Position numbers and translations under genes: made by a program. Source: Monosporascus cannonballus (taxonomy: Eukaryota > Ascomycota > Sordariomycetes > Xylariales). From it: DNA of 64,000 bases. The stretch covers positions 36,671-100,670 of the forward strand of contig QJNS01000274.1 of assembly GCA_004154925.1 (NCBI GenBank), given 5' to 3'. Of the stretch, positions 24,172-34,138 are shown one piece after another (within the stretch, counting starts at the first letter, position 1; each line of letters opens with the position of its first letter). The notes under the pieces were generated by a model that was not told the origin of the DNA, searched no databases, and saw only the letters and a list, made by a program, of their open reading frames with translations.

Positions 24172-26177
24172 TTATGCCCAAAGTGCTTGCCAGTCAAACC
24201 AATTAGACGAGGCACCAAAGTCGAGATTTCCTTCCAGAGCGGCATCTACGGCATCGAGGTCGAAAGTGGGATCCAGATGGCCGAAAACGTCCAGATCAGG
24301 AGCGGCGCCTAAGAATGATGGGTCGACGTTTCCTCGCTCATGCGGTTGGCGGGTGGGTTCCTCTGGGACTGCCACAGTCGGCCCCACGCCGTCACCGGTA
24401 GGTATGCCAGCATTCCTCGAGGGGTCTGCCGTTTGAGACTCTTGGGAGGTAAGCGAAGCGACGGCCTTGTCCATCTCTTGGAGTACTTGCTCTGCCATGG
24501 AGGCCATAACCTTGGCAGTCCAGAATATACCTCCTAGTGATTTCAGGAGCTGTGTGTTTTTCTGGAAATCCTGCTTGCCGCGGTTCCTGAACATGGGAAC
24601 ATCACTATATCGCATTTTTCGATATGCTACGCTCAATGACAGTGATACGCCGTAGGGAATAATGGGCATGTATGATACTTGCTCGTTATATTCCTGGCTA
24701 ACGATTGATGTTATGCGATTGGCGGAGAGGGAACGGCGGCTATTGGTTGCCGGAGGTGGCAATATGCTGGTAGTCGTCATCCCGCCTGATGGGAGCCGAC
24801 ATGATAGTATGGAAACTGAGTGATAGAGGACTTCTAAAGAGGCTGTCGACTCGTCAGCAACTATATCTTGGACTCAAACGGCACAGTCATAAGCCCATAC
24901 CTAGGAAGGCACTTGGAACTTTGGTCGCACCGGCATCGATGATCATCTGCTCGAAGATGGGCAACTCGATTACCTTCACCTCCTGTATAAGCAAGTTTTT
25001 CGGGCGATATAGGTCTATGACCTTATCGAGTAATCTCACAACCATCAGGAACAAGCGGAATGGAGCAGATTGTGCCTCAATGCAGGCGTCTAAGTCCCAT
25101 CCGATATCCCGCTCGTGAATGAGAAGCGCCCGGCCGTATAGGGACGAAGTGATCCTATCCAATGCCCACAGACAGCAGAATAGCGATCGCGTGCTGATAA
25201 AATCGTCCCTATCTCTATCCGCCGCCAAGTGGAGGCCGAGTGTGTGCATCTGATGCACCGCATCGGTGAACGCACGGGCCGGCTGGTCAGCTTCTTCGGG
25301 GCACGTGGGCTGCATGTACAGTGAAAAGACTAGAAGTATCCGGGTCTCTATTACCCGATCCGTGATGAACCCGGCATCGATTGTTGTCCGTATAGCAGTG
25401 GAAAGCGCAGCGCTAAATTCGTTGCGGCCCAGTAGACCCTCTCGATTTTGTAGCCGAAGGTGAGGTACAGCCTCCGGTTCTGAGGCCGCGGCTAGGCTCA
25501 CTACCTGCTGTAAAACAATCCATGCTATCTCATCTTCAGGAGGTCTCGCCAGATGAAGACTGATAGCCGGGAAGAGGGGATCAAGTTTCTCTACATAGAT
25601 ACGACGGAGAGCGACAAAATCGGAGGCGGGCGGGCGACAAGGGAGATAGGAGACCTGGACATGAGGCTTCAAAATGCCCTGTGTAGTACGGCCCGACGTT
25701 GATTCTTGCCCGGTTGCTGAACTCGCCGAACAAGGTTTGTCCGGCACACGAGACTGCCATACCCCTACGCCTCCTCGGATAGAATGGTCCCGGCTCGAGT
25801 AAGGACTAGTTACTTCAATGAACATGCATTCAGGGTTCATGTCGCCGACAAACCTGGAGACGCGGCCTGCCGTGTTTGTGATATCAGTCTGTGTGGCCGG
25901 CGCTGTCGATGGCGATTTGCCATTGCTGGATGCTGTCTGGAGATGCCGATCCGTTCTGGGCTGAGACTCCTTATCATTAGCGGCTTTATTTGTCGCAGAG
26001 CATGGAGGATGTCCCGATTTGCCATGTACGCATCGCTTCTACTTTACATCGTCAATATATGACCATAGTTAAGGACATATAACAAACCTTGCGGCGCCGG
26101 CAAAGTGAGCAGGCCTGTGCGACTTGCTTACGCTTGAGAGGGAAGCCGGCCGAGTCGGAACCCACAAACTTGACCAT
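24172..26177 (-). CDS. Zn2Cys6 fungal transcription factor with incomplete zinc cluster
   Basis: Predicted nuclear regulator of 632 aa. Exons: 26,177-26,088, 26,038-24,901, 24,842-24,172. Introns are 49 nt (GTTTGT..TAG) and 58 nt (GTATGG..CAG, branch GCTGAC), and all junctions keep frame. The N-terminus has ACSLCRRRK-KRC, so C23-X2-C26-X6-C33, then X9-C43. The fifth and sixth ligand positions (46 and 53) are Thr and Lys, so two of the six cysteines are missing. Residues about 165-460 resemble the fungal-specific TF domain: LFPAISLHLA, then LFCCLWALDRITSSLYGRALLIHERDIGWD split as LFCCLWALDRITSSLYGRAL and LIHERDIGWD. The C-terminal third (from the second intron) has LYHSVSILSCR and an acidic tail ending WFDWQALWA, possibly an activation region. 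It is divergent from the DUF1479 gene (592 bp between starts). It may be a regulator that no longer binds DNA, or an early pseudogene. The family call is sure; function is unknown. Confidence 0.85.
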
Positions 26178-26568
26178 GACCGTTCAACCACCAACCGACA
26201 AGACTTGCATGGAAACTTTCGACAGACCATGCCAGCGAAGGTCCGGTTTCCTGGCCTACGCTCGCCAGCTACGCTCAGTGACAAGGCTATCGCCTATAGA
26301 AGATCGCGTAATTGGAAGTGGAATGAGACGGGTGCCGGGCGGAGTGTTCGTGGGCTCCACTAGGAAGAAATATGCGGCGGACTAACCCCTTTTAGTAACT
26401 CCGCCTACAGCAGTTCTCAGGTCATGCAAGCTTCGAACTATCGGCCGCACAACTGTACGGATCGTGAGTCAAATACATCATCAGGCATCCCCGTATCGCA
26501 TTGTCCTGAGGGATTCGATAATCTAGTATCGGATTAACCCAGGTCACAGCCGGAGTACGTACCCGGTC

Positions 26569-26580
26569 GGATGATTCCGA
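26569..26580. promoter_or_regulatory. TCGG-N6-CCGA palindrome, candidate Zn2Cys6 site
   Basis: CGG at 26,569-26,571 and CCG at 26,578-26,580, flanked by T and A, make a symmetric TCGG-N6-CCGA. Ppr1/UaY-type zinc-cluster dimers are known to bind CGG-N6-CCG. It lies in the 592-bp divergent promoter, 189 bp upstream of the DUF1479 start and 392 bp from the regulator start. Binding by the adjacent regulator is a guess, since its zinc cluster is incomplete. Confidence 0.4.
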
Positions 26581-26680
26581 AAGGAGCAGCTCCGATGCAT
26601 TCAATTGAATATAATAAGACCCCTGGTAGGGGGCATTCTGTCAGTAAAAGCTGGAAGTACAGATGTTCGACTTTCCTTTC

Positions 26681-26687
26681 ATATATA
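26681..26687 (+). promoter_or_regulatory. TATA-like box of the DUF1479 gene
   Basis: ATATATA lies 83 bp before the proposed ATG, after a pyrimidine-rich run (CTTTCCTTTC). Position and context fit a fungal core promoter; the transcription start is unknown. Confidence 0.4.
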
Positions 26688-26769
26688 GCACAGGATAAAG
26701 GGCATATCCCTTAGACATAGTGTCCCATACCCCAAGACTTCTGCGCGGAGTCTCGAGTCAACCGAAGCC

Positions 26770-28375
26770 ATGTTCAAAATATCGAGGATCGATCAGCCCA
26801 GACCTTGTCAAGTCAGATTGATGACGGCGGCCGCGGCTCAGACCCAGCCCCGGACTCCCGTTAAAAGAGAGGGAGACATCTCAGATTCATTTATTTCCCT
26901 ATCTGGTACCGAAAGGCCGCCGCTACCACCGAGGTTTCTAGACCTCAAAAAGGCCCTCATTGCTGGCCACGAACACCGTGTGGTTGAGAGCTGGAAGCGA
27001 TTACTCGGCAGACTCCGAGCCGAAAACCAGACAATAGCCAGAGAGGGGCCGATGATCATCCCCAACATCAATTTCCATGAGTTGGATAAAGACCTCATAA
27101 AATTCGGCGCCGAGATCAGAAAGAGGGGAGTACTTGTTGTCAGGAATGTTGTCCCGGAAAAGGAGGCAAGGGCTTACAAGGGCGAAATCGAGGAGTATGC
27201 GAGACGGAATCCTTCAACGCGAGGTATGAGCTACCCGAACCATCTATGGTTATTTTGATAAGAACTAATACACGATAGCCTTTCCTCAAGATAACCCGCA
27301 AGTTTTTGAGTTGTACTGGTCCGCGCCGCAAATAAAAGCTAGAGCTCACCCAAACCTCCTGAAAGCCCAGACCGCCCTGATGCGGCTATGGAAATCATCT
27401 GACCCCGAGAGCGAGATTTCCACGTCGCAGCCGTTAATCTACGCCGACAGACTCCGTATTAGGCAACCGGGCGATGCCAACTTTGCATTAGGGCCTCATA
27501 TCGACGGGGGTAGCGTCGAAAGGTGGGAGCCGCACGGCTACGGTCGTGGGGGGGTTTACCATAATATCTTTGAAGGCGCCTGGGAAGAGTATGACCCCTG
27601 GGATGCCAGCACGAGAGTTCCCGCTGCCACAAACAACTACAACGGACTAGGGGGTTGTAGCATGTTCAGGATGTTCCAAGGGTGGCTGAGCATGAGTCAA
27701 ACGAGGCCCTTCGAGGGCACGCTGATGGTTAACCCGGTACTTCAACCCTCGACCGCCTACATGCTTCTTCGTCCCTTTTTCCAGCCGATCAAGCACGTCG
27801 GCCAGGTTTCCGACGACGAGTATCTGTCTACGGACAACTGGGAGTTCGCTGGTGCTAGCATGACCAGCGAACTTCAAGGCGCAACGCCCGGTCACGGCCA
27901 GGAACTATCTACGGTGCTGCACCCGCACCTAGAGCTCAAGAAGACCATGGTGCATGTACCAGAAATTAGGCCCGGTGACTATGTAGCATGGCACTGCGAT
28001 AGTAAGTACAACCCGATATTCCCGAAAACATAATGTCTAATTGACGATGCAGCCATACATGCAGTCGACCAGGTACATCAAGGAAAGTCCGACTCCAGCG
28101 TGTTGTATATTCCAGTGTGTCCAGTGACGGAGGCTAATGCTGAATATGCTGCGCGTCAAAGAACTGCTTTCTTGGCGGGCACTCCTGGACCGGACTTTCC
28201 CGGTGGGAAGGGCGAGAGCGAGCACGTCAACAGGCCTGACTACGCGTATCTCCGTTCTCATGCAGACCTCTCTGGCCTACGGGCCCATGGGTTTGGAAAG
28301 CTCAACCCCACCGCCGAAGACACAAAGGGGGCTAAAAGAGTTATGGAGCTAGCGAATTCTATACTAGGGTTCTGA
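26770..28375 (+). CDS. DUF1479 family protein, Fe(II)/2-oxoglutarate oxygenase-like
   Basis: 499 aa from three exons: 26,770-27,223, 27,279-28,001, 28,053-28,375. Introns are 55 nt (ACTAATA branch) and 51 nt, both phase 1; the coding total is 1,500 nt. Family landmarks: KRGVLVVRNVVPEKEA, AFPQDNPQVFELYW, YADRLRIRQPGDANFALGPH, SVERWEPHGYGRGGVY, FRMFQGWLSM and GTLMVNP. An HxD pair (H225, D227) and a distal His (H395, in the CDTIHAVD segment made by the last splice) give a possible Fe(II) facial triad in a jelly-roll, as expected for the family. Arg residues near the distal His could bind 2-oxoglutarate. No signal peptide, so probably cytosolic. The substrate is unknown. Translation might instead start at the in-frame ATG 26,821 (MTAAAAQ). 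It appears intact. Confidence 0.88.
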
Positions 28376-29680
28376 TTTCCAAGCTTTTGGAACTATATAG
28401 TCCAACTGTGGTGTAAAGAACAACCCCTCAAAAACACAAGGAGCTACCGTGATGGTGTATTTCAAGGAGGGTGAAGGCTCGGCTTTTTCGTGATTAAAGG
28501 GGTGATTGCCTTTGGAAGGTTTTAGGGGTGTCTTTCCCGTTTAAGCATACTTTCTACTCTACCGAAGCCTCCTATATGCATGTATATTTTACGTGTCGAG
28601 TTATTTCCCCAGGGACTGGAAAGGCAGTGTGCCTACCGACGCCAGTGCTATTATGGCTAGCCATCCATTTCTGATTATGAAGCTGGATTCCTTTGCATAG
28701 CGTACTACGCGGTTACATCCCAGGAGAGCTTTGACAGCACTCATATAATTGGACACTTTGAGACCGATGTGTTTGCGCGTCATTTACTGAATGTGACTGC
28801 TATAGGTCTATTATTCTCGCCGAAAGAATGTAACATTTTCGTTTCGTCTATGGCGTGTCGTTGTCCGTCAAGCAGTCTGTAAGCTTGCCTGTCTGGCTTC
28901 CCTATGACTTAAAACCCTATGGCGGAACGGCTACTTCGGTATTTGAGGAGCTGGGCGGTTGCGATAAGAACGATGTGGAAGTAGTTAAGGTTATGCTTCA
29001 TACGTTGAATCTAGCTTCCCCGCGTATGTCGGGGGTCCTAATGAGCATCTGTCCTGATATCTCATCAGTCGTTACTTAAGGAGTCCTGAGCCCGACTCGT
29101 ATTAGGTTGCGCCGCAGTGCTTTCCAGACAGGCTCTGGCCGTAGTTTTGTTTAAGTGGAATCGCAATGATAATGGCGTTAGATCATGTAGTTAAGTAATT
29201 TGTTAATATTCTCTGCTACCTGAGGAATTGAATTTCCGTATTTAGCTATCGGCTCGAAACTGCTCAGTGACGGAATAGCACACGATCTGAATTGTGGAAA
29301 TGAGGCCCTGAAATTTCCCGTGCTGATCCCTTCGCAATCCCGGGCGACGCTGCTGCGTCCCCTGCCTTGACCCACAGCGAGCCGCAATTCCTAGATCTGG
29401 GCCACTTCACTAGACCGGATCCGGAAGAGCGGAGGAGGACGGAGGTCGGCCCACATCCCGAAACGAGCAGTCAGGCGCAGCACGTTAATCTACATGCCGC
29501 AGGACAGATATCAAGAGCCATGATGCCCATTACCGCATACGATCCCGCCAGGGTGGGCTTGGACCGTGATTATGGTTCTTAAGGAGATGAAGCCCGTCAT
29601 CAGCCATGGCTTTTGAGCTGGTGTGCGTCCGGTCGCGTATTGCTCCAAGTCTCCTGTAAAAGCACGTAGCCTTTTGTATC
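28376..29680. other. Intergenic region, no gene recognised
   Basis: Contains the 3' end of the DUF1479 transcript and the promoter of the glucanase gene. A 74-codon open stretch at 28,855-29,079 (+) and others on both strands show no known motif, lack good start context and look random. Composition is balanced and not RIP-like. Confidence 0.5.
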
Positions 29681-31948
29681 ATGGCTGTCTCGAATCCCCG
29701 CGCGCTGGCTGCTGCTGCGGCCTCGTATTTCCTGTGAGTAGAACTTTTAAGTCCGTTCAAGTCCTCGGACTTTCGTATGAAGGACCGAAGTTGGCGTTCA
29801 AAAAGAGATAGGGACAACGACAATGCTGTGGTGCCGGGGGGAATGCATAGCCACAACATGTCGAGCAGCGGTGGTCGAGCAGAGAGATGGCTCGCTACGC
29901 CTCAAAACATAGTTCTTAAGCTGACCATTTCCCTAGCACGGTCTCAGCAGCGCCTACCAAGAGAGGTGCCGAATGCGCCGGCTCCTTTGAGCCCATATCG
30001 GCGGCTGATTACGTAGCGGCTATCAACCCCGGCTGGAATTTGGGAAACACATTAGACGCGACTCCCGACGAGGGTTCATGGAATAACCCTCCGGTGCAAG
30101 CTACGACCTTCGACGATGTGAAGGCGGCCGGGTTCAAGAGCGTTCGGATCCCAGGTACGTGAACATCGCATCATTGCCAAGACCAAAGCTTGGAGCCCGG
30201 ATGCCTGACTTGAGAGCAGTGACCTACACGCACCATTTCACGGGTGAGTCGCCCGACTGGACCATCGATCCGGATTGGCTGCAGCGCGTGGAAGATGTGG
30301 TCGACATGGCTCTGGAGAGAGACTTATATGTCATCACAAACGTCCATCATGGTACGTATACATCTGCCAGTTTACGCACGAGTAGGCTCGAGATTGACTG
30401 CCAGCAGACTCCTGGGAGTGGGCCGACGTCACTCGCCCGGACGCGAACCTCACCATGATCGAGGAGAAGATCCACCGGGCCTGGGTCCAGATCGGCGAGA
30501 AGCTGGGGTGCAAGTCCTCTCTGGTGGCCTTCGAGCCCATCAACGAGCCCCCCGCTGAGACCGCGGAACACGGGGCGGAGCTCAACAAGATTAACGAGCT
30601 CTTCCTGCAAGCGCTCGCCGAGTCCGGAGGCTTCAACACGCAGCGCGTCGTCACGCTTGTCGGCGGCGCCATGGATAGTATGAAGACATCGCAGTGGTTT
30701 GAAGCTCCTACCGGGTACGATAACCCGTGGGCCATCCAGTACCACTACTACAGTCCATGTAAGTCGCGGAGCCGAATGCGCGAGAAATAGATGGCTAACT
30801 GAGCGACAAGACGACTTCATCTTCAGCGCCTGGTATGTCTCCGAGCGCCGTACCGTGCCTGGAGAAAACGAAACAAGGGAATGCTGACGCATCTTTCAGG
30901 GGCAAGACGATCCTCTCGACCGACGACCTCACCACCATCAAGGCGGACCTGACGAACATCAGGAACAACTTCACGGACGTGCCGCTCGTGCTGGGCGAGT
31001 TCGACGCGAGCCCGCTGAACACGGAGCCGGCGGCGCGGCGGCGGTACACGGACCTCGTGGTCAGGACGGCGGCGGCGCTCAACACGGCCGTCGTGATCTG
31101 GGACAACGGGCTGGACCATCTGGACCGCGAGACGCATGCGTGGAAGGACCCGCACTCGCTGTCGATCCTCATGAACGCCGCCGAGGGCACACCCAACAGC
31201 CTCGCGGACGCGACGACCGACGCGTACGCCACGTCCCAGTCGAGCTCGGCGTACGTGTTCCACAGGGTCGGCGACTCGGTGGAGGACTACACTGTCTCGC
31301 TTTTGCTGAACGGCAACACGCTCGACTCGATCGCTGTCGACGGGCCCGACGGAGAGACGCTGGCGGCGGGCGCCGAGTACCGCGCGACTCCCGAAGGGGA
31401 CGTCACGTTCACCACGGAATTCCTCGGGAGGCGGCTCTCGGCAGCTCCGGACGCGGAGCCCGGTAGCAAGGCCAACCTGACGCTGTCGTTCTCGGCGGGC
31501 GGGACGGCGGGCGTCGAGATCGTGCAGTGGGACGTCCCCGTGCTCGAGTCGAGCACGTCTAAGGCGGTTGCCGGCGCGGATCTCCTAATCCCCATCACGT
31601 TCAAGGGGCTGAAATACCCCGCGGCCGTGAAGATGCTGCGCAGCGACGGCGTGTACCTCTTTGACGATTGGACGCAGTATCTGGGCCCTCTGCAGGCCGC
31701 CTATGGGGTGAGTGCTCTACCACCCCTATGTATAGACGTTTCTGTGTCTCGTGCGTATGAGGACTTTGAGAGTGACTGACTTTGAAATGCAGACTTATAA
31801 TGGGCAATGGAACTGGCTGGGAGACAACCTCGTCTTGACCGCCGCTACTGTCGATGCGGTGATCGCTGCCGGCGTGGATACGACGTTCACTTTTGATTTC
31901 TTCCCTCGGGTTCCCGGGAACTCTGTGAATTACACGCTGACTGTCTGA
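29681..31948 (+). CDS. Secreted GH5 endo-glucanase with X2 and CBM46 modules
   Basis: 579 aa from seven exons: 29,681-29,733, 29,937-30,154, 30,220-30,351, 30,408-30,758, 30,811-30,832, 30,900-31,707, 31,793-31,948; the total of 1,740 nt stays in frame. Residues 1-~23 form an Ala-rich signal peptide followed by PTKR, a possible Kex2 site. The GH5 barrel spans about 35-375: INPGWNLGNTLDA, FKSVRIPVTYTHHF, VHHDSWEWAD, acid/base Glu181 in EPINEPP, QYHYYSPYDF, nucleophile Glu292 in LVLGEFDASP and VIWDNG. Residues about 385-470 look like an X2/Ig module. The last ~100 residues (ITFKGLKYP, DDWTQYLGPLQ, NGQWNW, FTFDFFPR) match CBM46. GH5-Ig-CBM46 enzymes attack beta-1,4-glucan and xyloglucan, so plant cell-wall breakdown is likely. 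Exon 5 is only 22 nt. The gene looks intact. Confidence 0.9.
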
Positions 31949-32618
31949 TCAAGGTGGATGGTTGCTGTGATGGTGGAGGCTTGCGCCACTTTGCGCGGGA
32001 GCTGATCTCTATACATAACCTTCATCGTATATATTCATTTTCGTCATGTATGTAACACGCTTCGAAGACCCATCTAGCGCCCTCGTGAGCTCAACTATCG
32101 ACGCATTTTGATCACCTGATAGAGTATCCATGAGCCGACTAGGAAGTCTTCTCTCTTCCCGGCCCTCTCCTGGTTTCCGGTACCCGATTTCCAGCAGCTA
32201 GGGTGCCGCTCGTCCGGAAACCAGCAGCAGAATGTCGCAATTTCGTCGAGGCATACTCATTGAAGGTGTGTCTCGAACGTCGTTCGTGGACGGCTCTCTC
32301 GGCTCGATGGACATGCCGGTCTCGTTATATTGGCGTAACATATAGTAGCGGACGACGTCGGGATCCTTCCAAACGTATCGTTATGATGACTTTAGAATCG
32401 CCGCGGAGTGACCATAAGCTTCCACATAAGCGACCCGGTAACGGCGTGTCGACTACGTTGACCCTCGGACACTCCTAGTCACTGGCCGATGTGTAGAAAC
32501 GGTAGAACAGGGAGAGTTCACATTCCAGTGGGGGATGGAGACGAAGCATTTGCCATCAACCTCACCATCAACTTCGCCACCAGCCCTTCCTATTGCGTCT
32601 TCGTCCTTGCACCATCAC
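31949..32618. other. Intergenic region
   Basis: Holds the 3' ends of two convergent genes (the glucanase and the Mrx7-like gene). A short open frame at about 32,233 (MSQFRRGILIEG...) has no recognised similarity. No RNA gene or repeat seen. Confidence 0.5.
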
Positions 32619-33073
32619 TCACTTCTGGGGCGGCTGGCTTTTGGGGGGTGGAGGAGGCGGATTCGTAGGGGTACCGCGGAGCTGACTGCGCAACTCGTCA
32701 ATGAAATGATTCATAAAGCCATTCGCACCCGCATTTGGATCTCCTGGTCGCCTAGTCAGAAAAGCATCGCGGGCGGAGAGTGGTCTCCGGACTGGTGCTG
32801 TGGAGGGGACGCACGGGTAGCTTCTCCTGGGCGAAGGGGATCATGGGGATCGCGGCCGTATCTGTACTCTTCGACGTTCCGATGTATGCGGCGGACACCA
32901 CGATGGAAGGCCGGGGATCGCAGTAGCTTGTCGACGATGGCGTCCTATACAACATTGAGGTTAGCTGTCCGGTCGTGAGAGATAGAACTTGCTCGTATAG
33001 TGGCAGAGGGGGATATAGAACTTGCCTCTATGAGAAGGAATGCCTGGAACAGGATCCTCCAAGGCCCAGCCAT
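32619..33073 (-). CDS. Mrx7-like mitochondrial (MIOREX) small protein, frame problem at 3' end
   Basis: Mrx7 proteins are small components of the yeast mitochondrial MIOREX expressosome; the molecular role is poorly known. Exon 1 33,073-33,026 reads MAGPWRILFQAFLLIE. Exon 2 starts at 32,944 with DAIVDKLLRSPAFHRGVRRI, followed by a His/Arg-rich segment and DPLRPGEAT; LLRSP.FHR is the family hallmark. The intron (33,025-32,945) would be GC-AG type: GAG|GCAAGT, branch GCTAAC, TATAG. The frame stops at 32,756, but the conserved C-terminal part (FMNHFIDELRSQLRGTPT) lies in another frame, ending with TGA at 32,619-32,621. A short second intron or a frameshift near 32,760-32,820 is required; I could not find a good splice pair. 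So it is either a three-exon gene or a recent pseudogene. Confidence 0.6.
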
Positions 33074-34138
33074 GATCCGTACGAAGGGGAATTTCAGGGA
33101 AGTCGGCTAGATATGATGATGAGACAAGCAAAGAGTTCGCGACAGTATCATGACAGGTTACGTTGTAGGTTGTTGTAGGCTTGAATGTTCGTGGGTGCCC
33201 GACTTAGTACATACATGTAGGGGTAAGACCCCCACCTGTCAAAGACCACTCGGTCTACATAGCAGGAGTGCACCGCACTGATAAGGGTTCGCACAGGTAT
33301 TTCGTACCTGGTAACCCGGTACGTAGTATGAATAAGTGTGTATGCATACCATACCTAGCTTGTACTGCTTAAGCGAAGGCCCATCAGGTTGCAGTAGGGA
33401 GCGAGGGCTATGTCTTTGCGCATGGAGCGCATGGTTTAGTGGGGTCAGGCGCTGCCCCGGCAACCATGCAACTCTTCCCAGGAGGGCTCCATATTACCGC
33501 TAGGATTACTGTAGGGATCATAGGTATTTGATTGACATTGGAAGTTAGGTAGGTAGTATAGATGGCGGGCCGCAGAGGGGGACGGTGGCCGGGGAGATCA
33601 ATGGTCGAAATGCCATTAACCTATTAAATCCCCAATTGACAATGATCCTATATACGATTTATGGGCTCTCCTAACTCTAATTCTACCTATTTCAACATCA
33701 TCTGCAACAACAACAAAATATGGCTCCCAGGCATAAGGTCCACATTGTTGATCCGTTCGCCTTAATATCATAACGACGGTTGGCATTCCCCCTACGCCTT
33801 TACGTCTTCTCTAGCTCGGTCCTTAGCCTCTTTCACCCGTACTTAAGCCCCCCTCCCCCCTTTACCCAGATGGGATCATCAGCATACATGACATATTAGA
33901 TAGAGATGAAGCCGTGATTATACATATCTGTTCGGACTATCTGGTAGAGGACTTTGCTAAAGCCTTTGTTGCGGCGTTTCCGACTTTTGTGCTGCAAGGC
34001 TCAGTGACGTGAATCAGTGCAGGGACAGAACACGCGAACCTTTTCCTTTTCCTTCTCCTTCTCGTTTGCCTTTGCCTCTCACCCCCATCCGATCCCCAAC
34101 CAACATATGTACACGGCACCGCAGAGCAACAAGTTGTT
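33074..34138. promoter_or_regulatory. Divergent intergenic region between Mrx7-like and apsB genes
   Basis: No gene seen. It serves as promoter for both neighbours. A pyrimidine-rich tract (about 34,036-34,080, repeated CTTTTCC/CTTCTC) lies about 60-100 bp before the apsB start, a common feature of fungal core promoters that lack a TATA box. Otherwise there are no clear motifs. Confidence 0.45.

Noticed and set aside
24000..31950. Secondary-metabolite gene cluster
   Set aside because: A regulator, an oxygenase-like gene and a glucanase are adjacent, but there is no backbone enzyme (PKS, NRPS, terpene synthase) or transporter in the window.
32535..32978. 147-codon plus-strand open frame
   Set aside because: Runs antisense through the Mrx7-like gene and has no recognisable domain.
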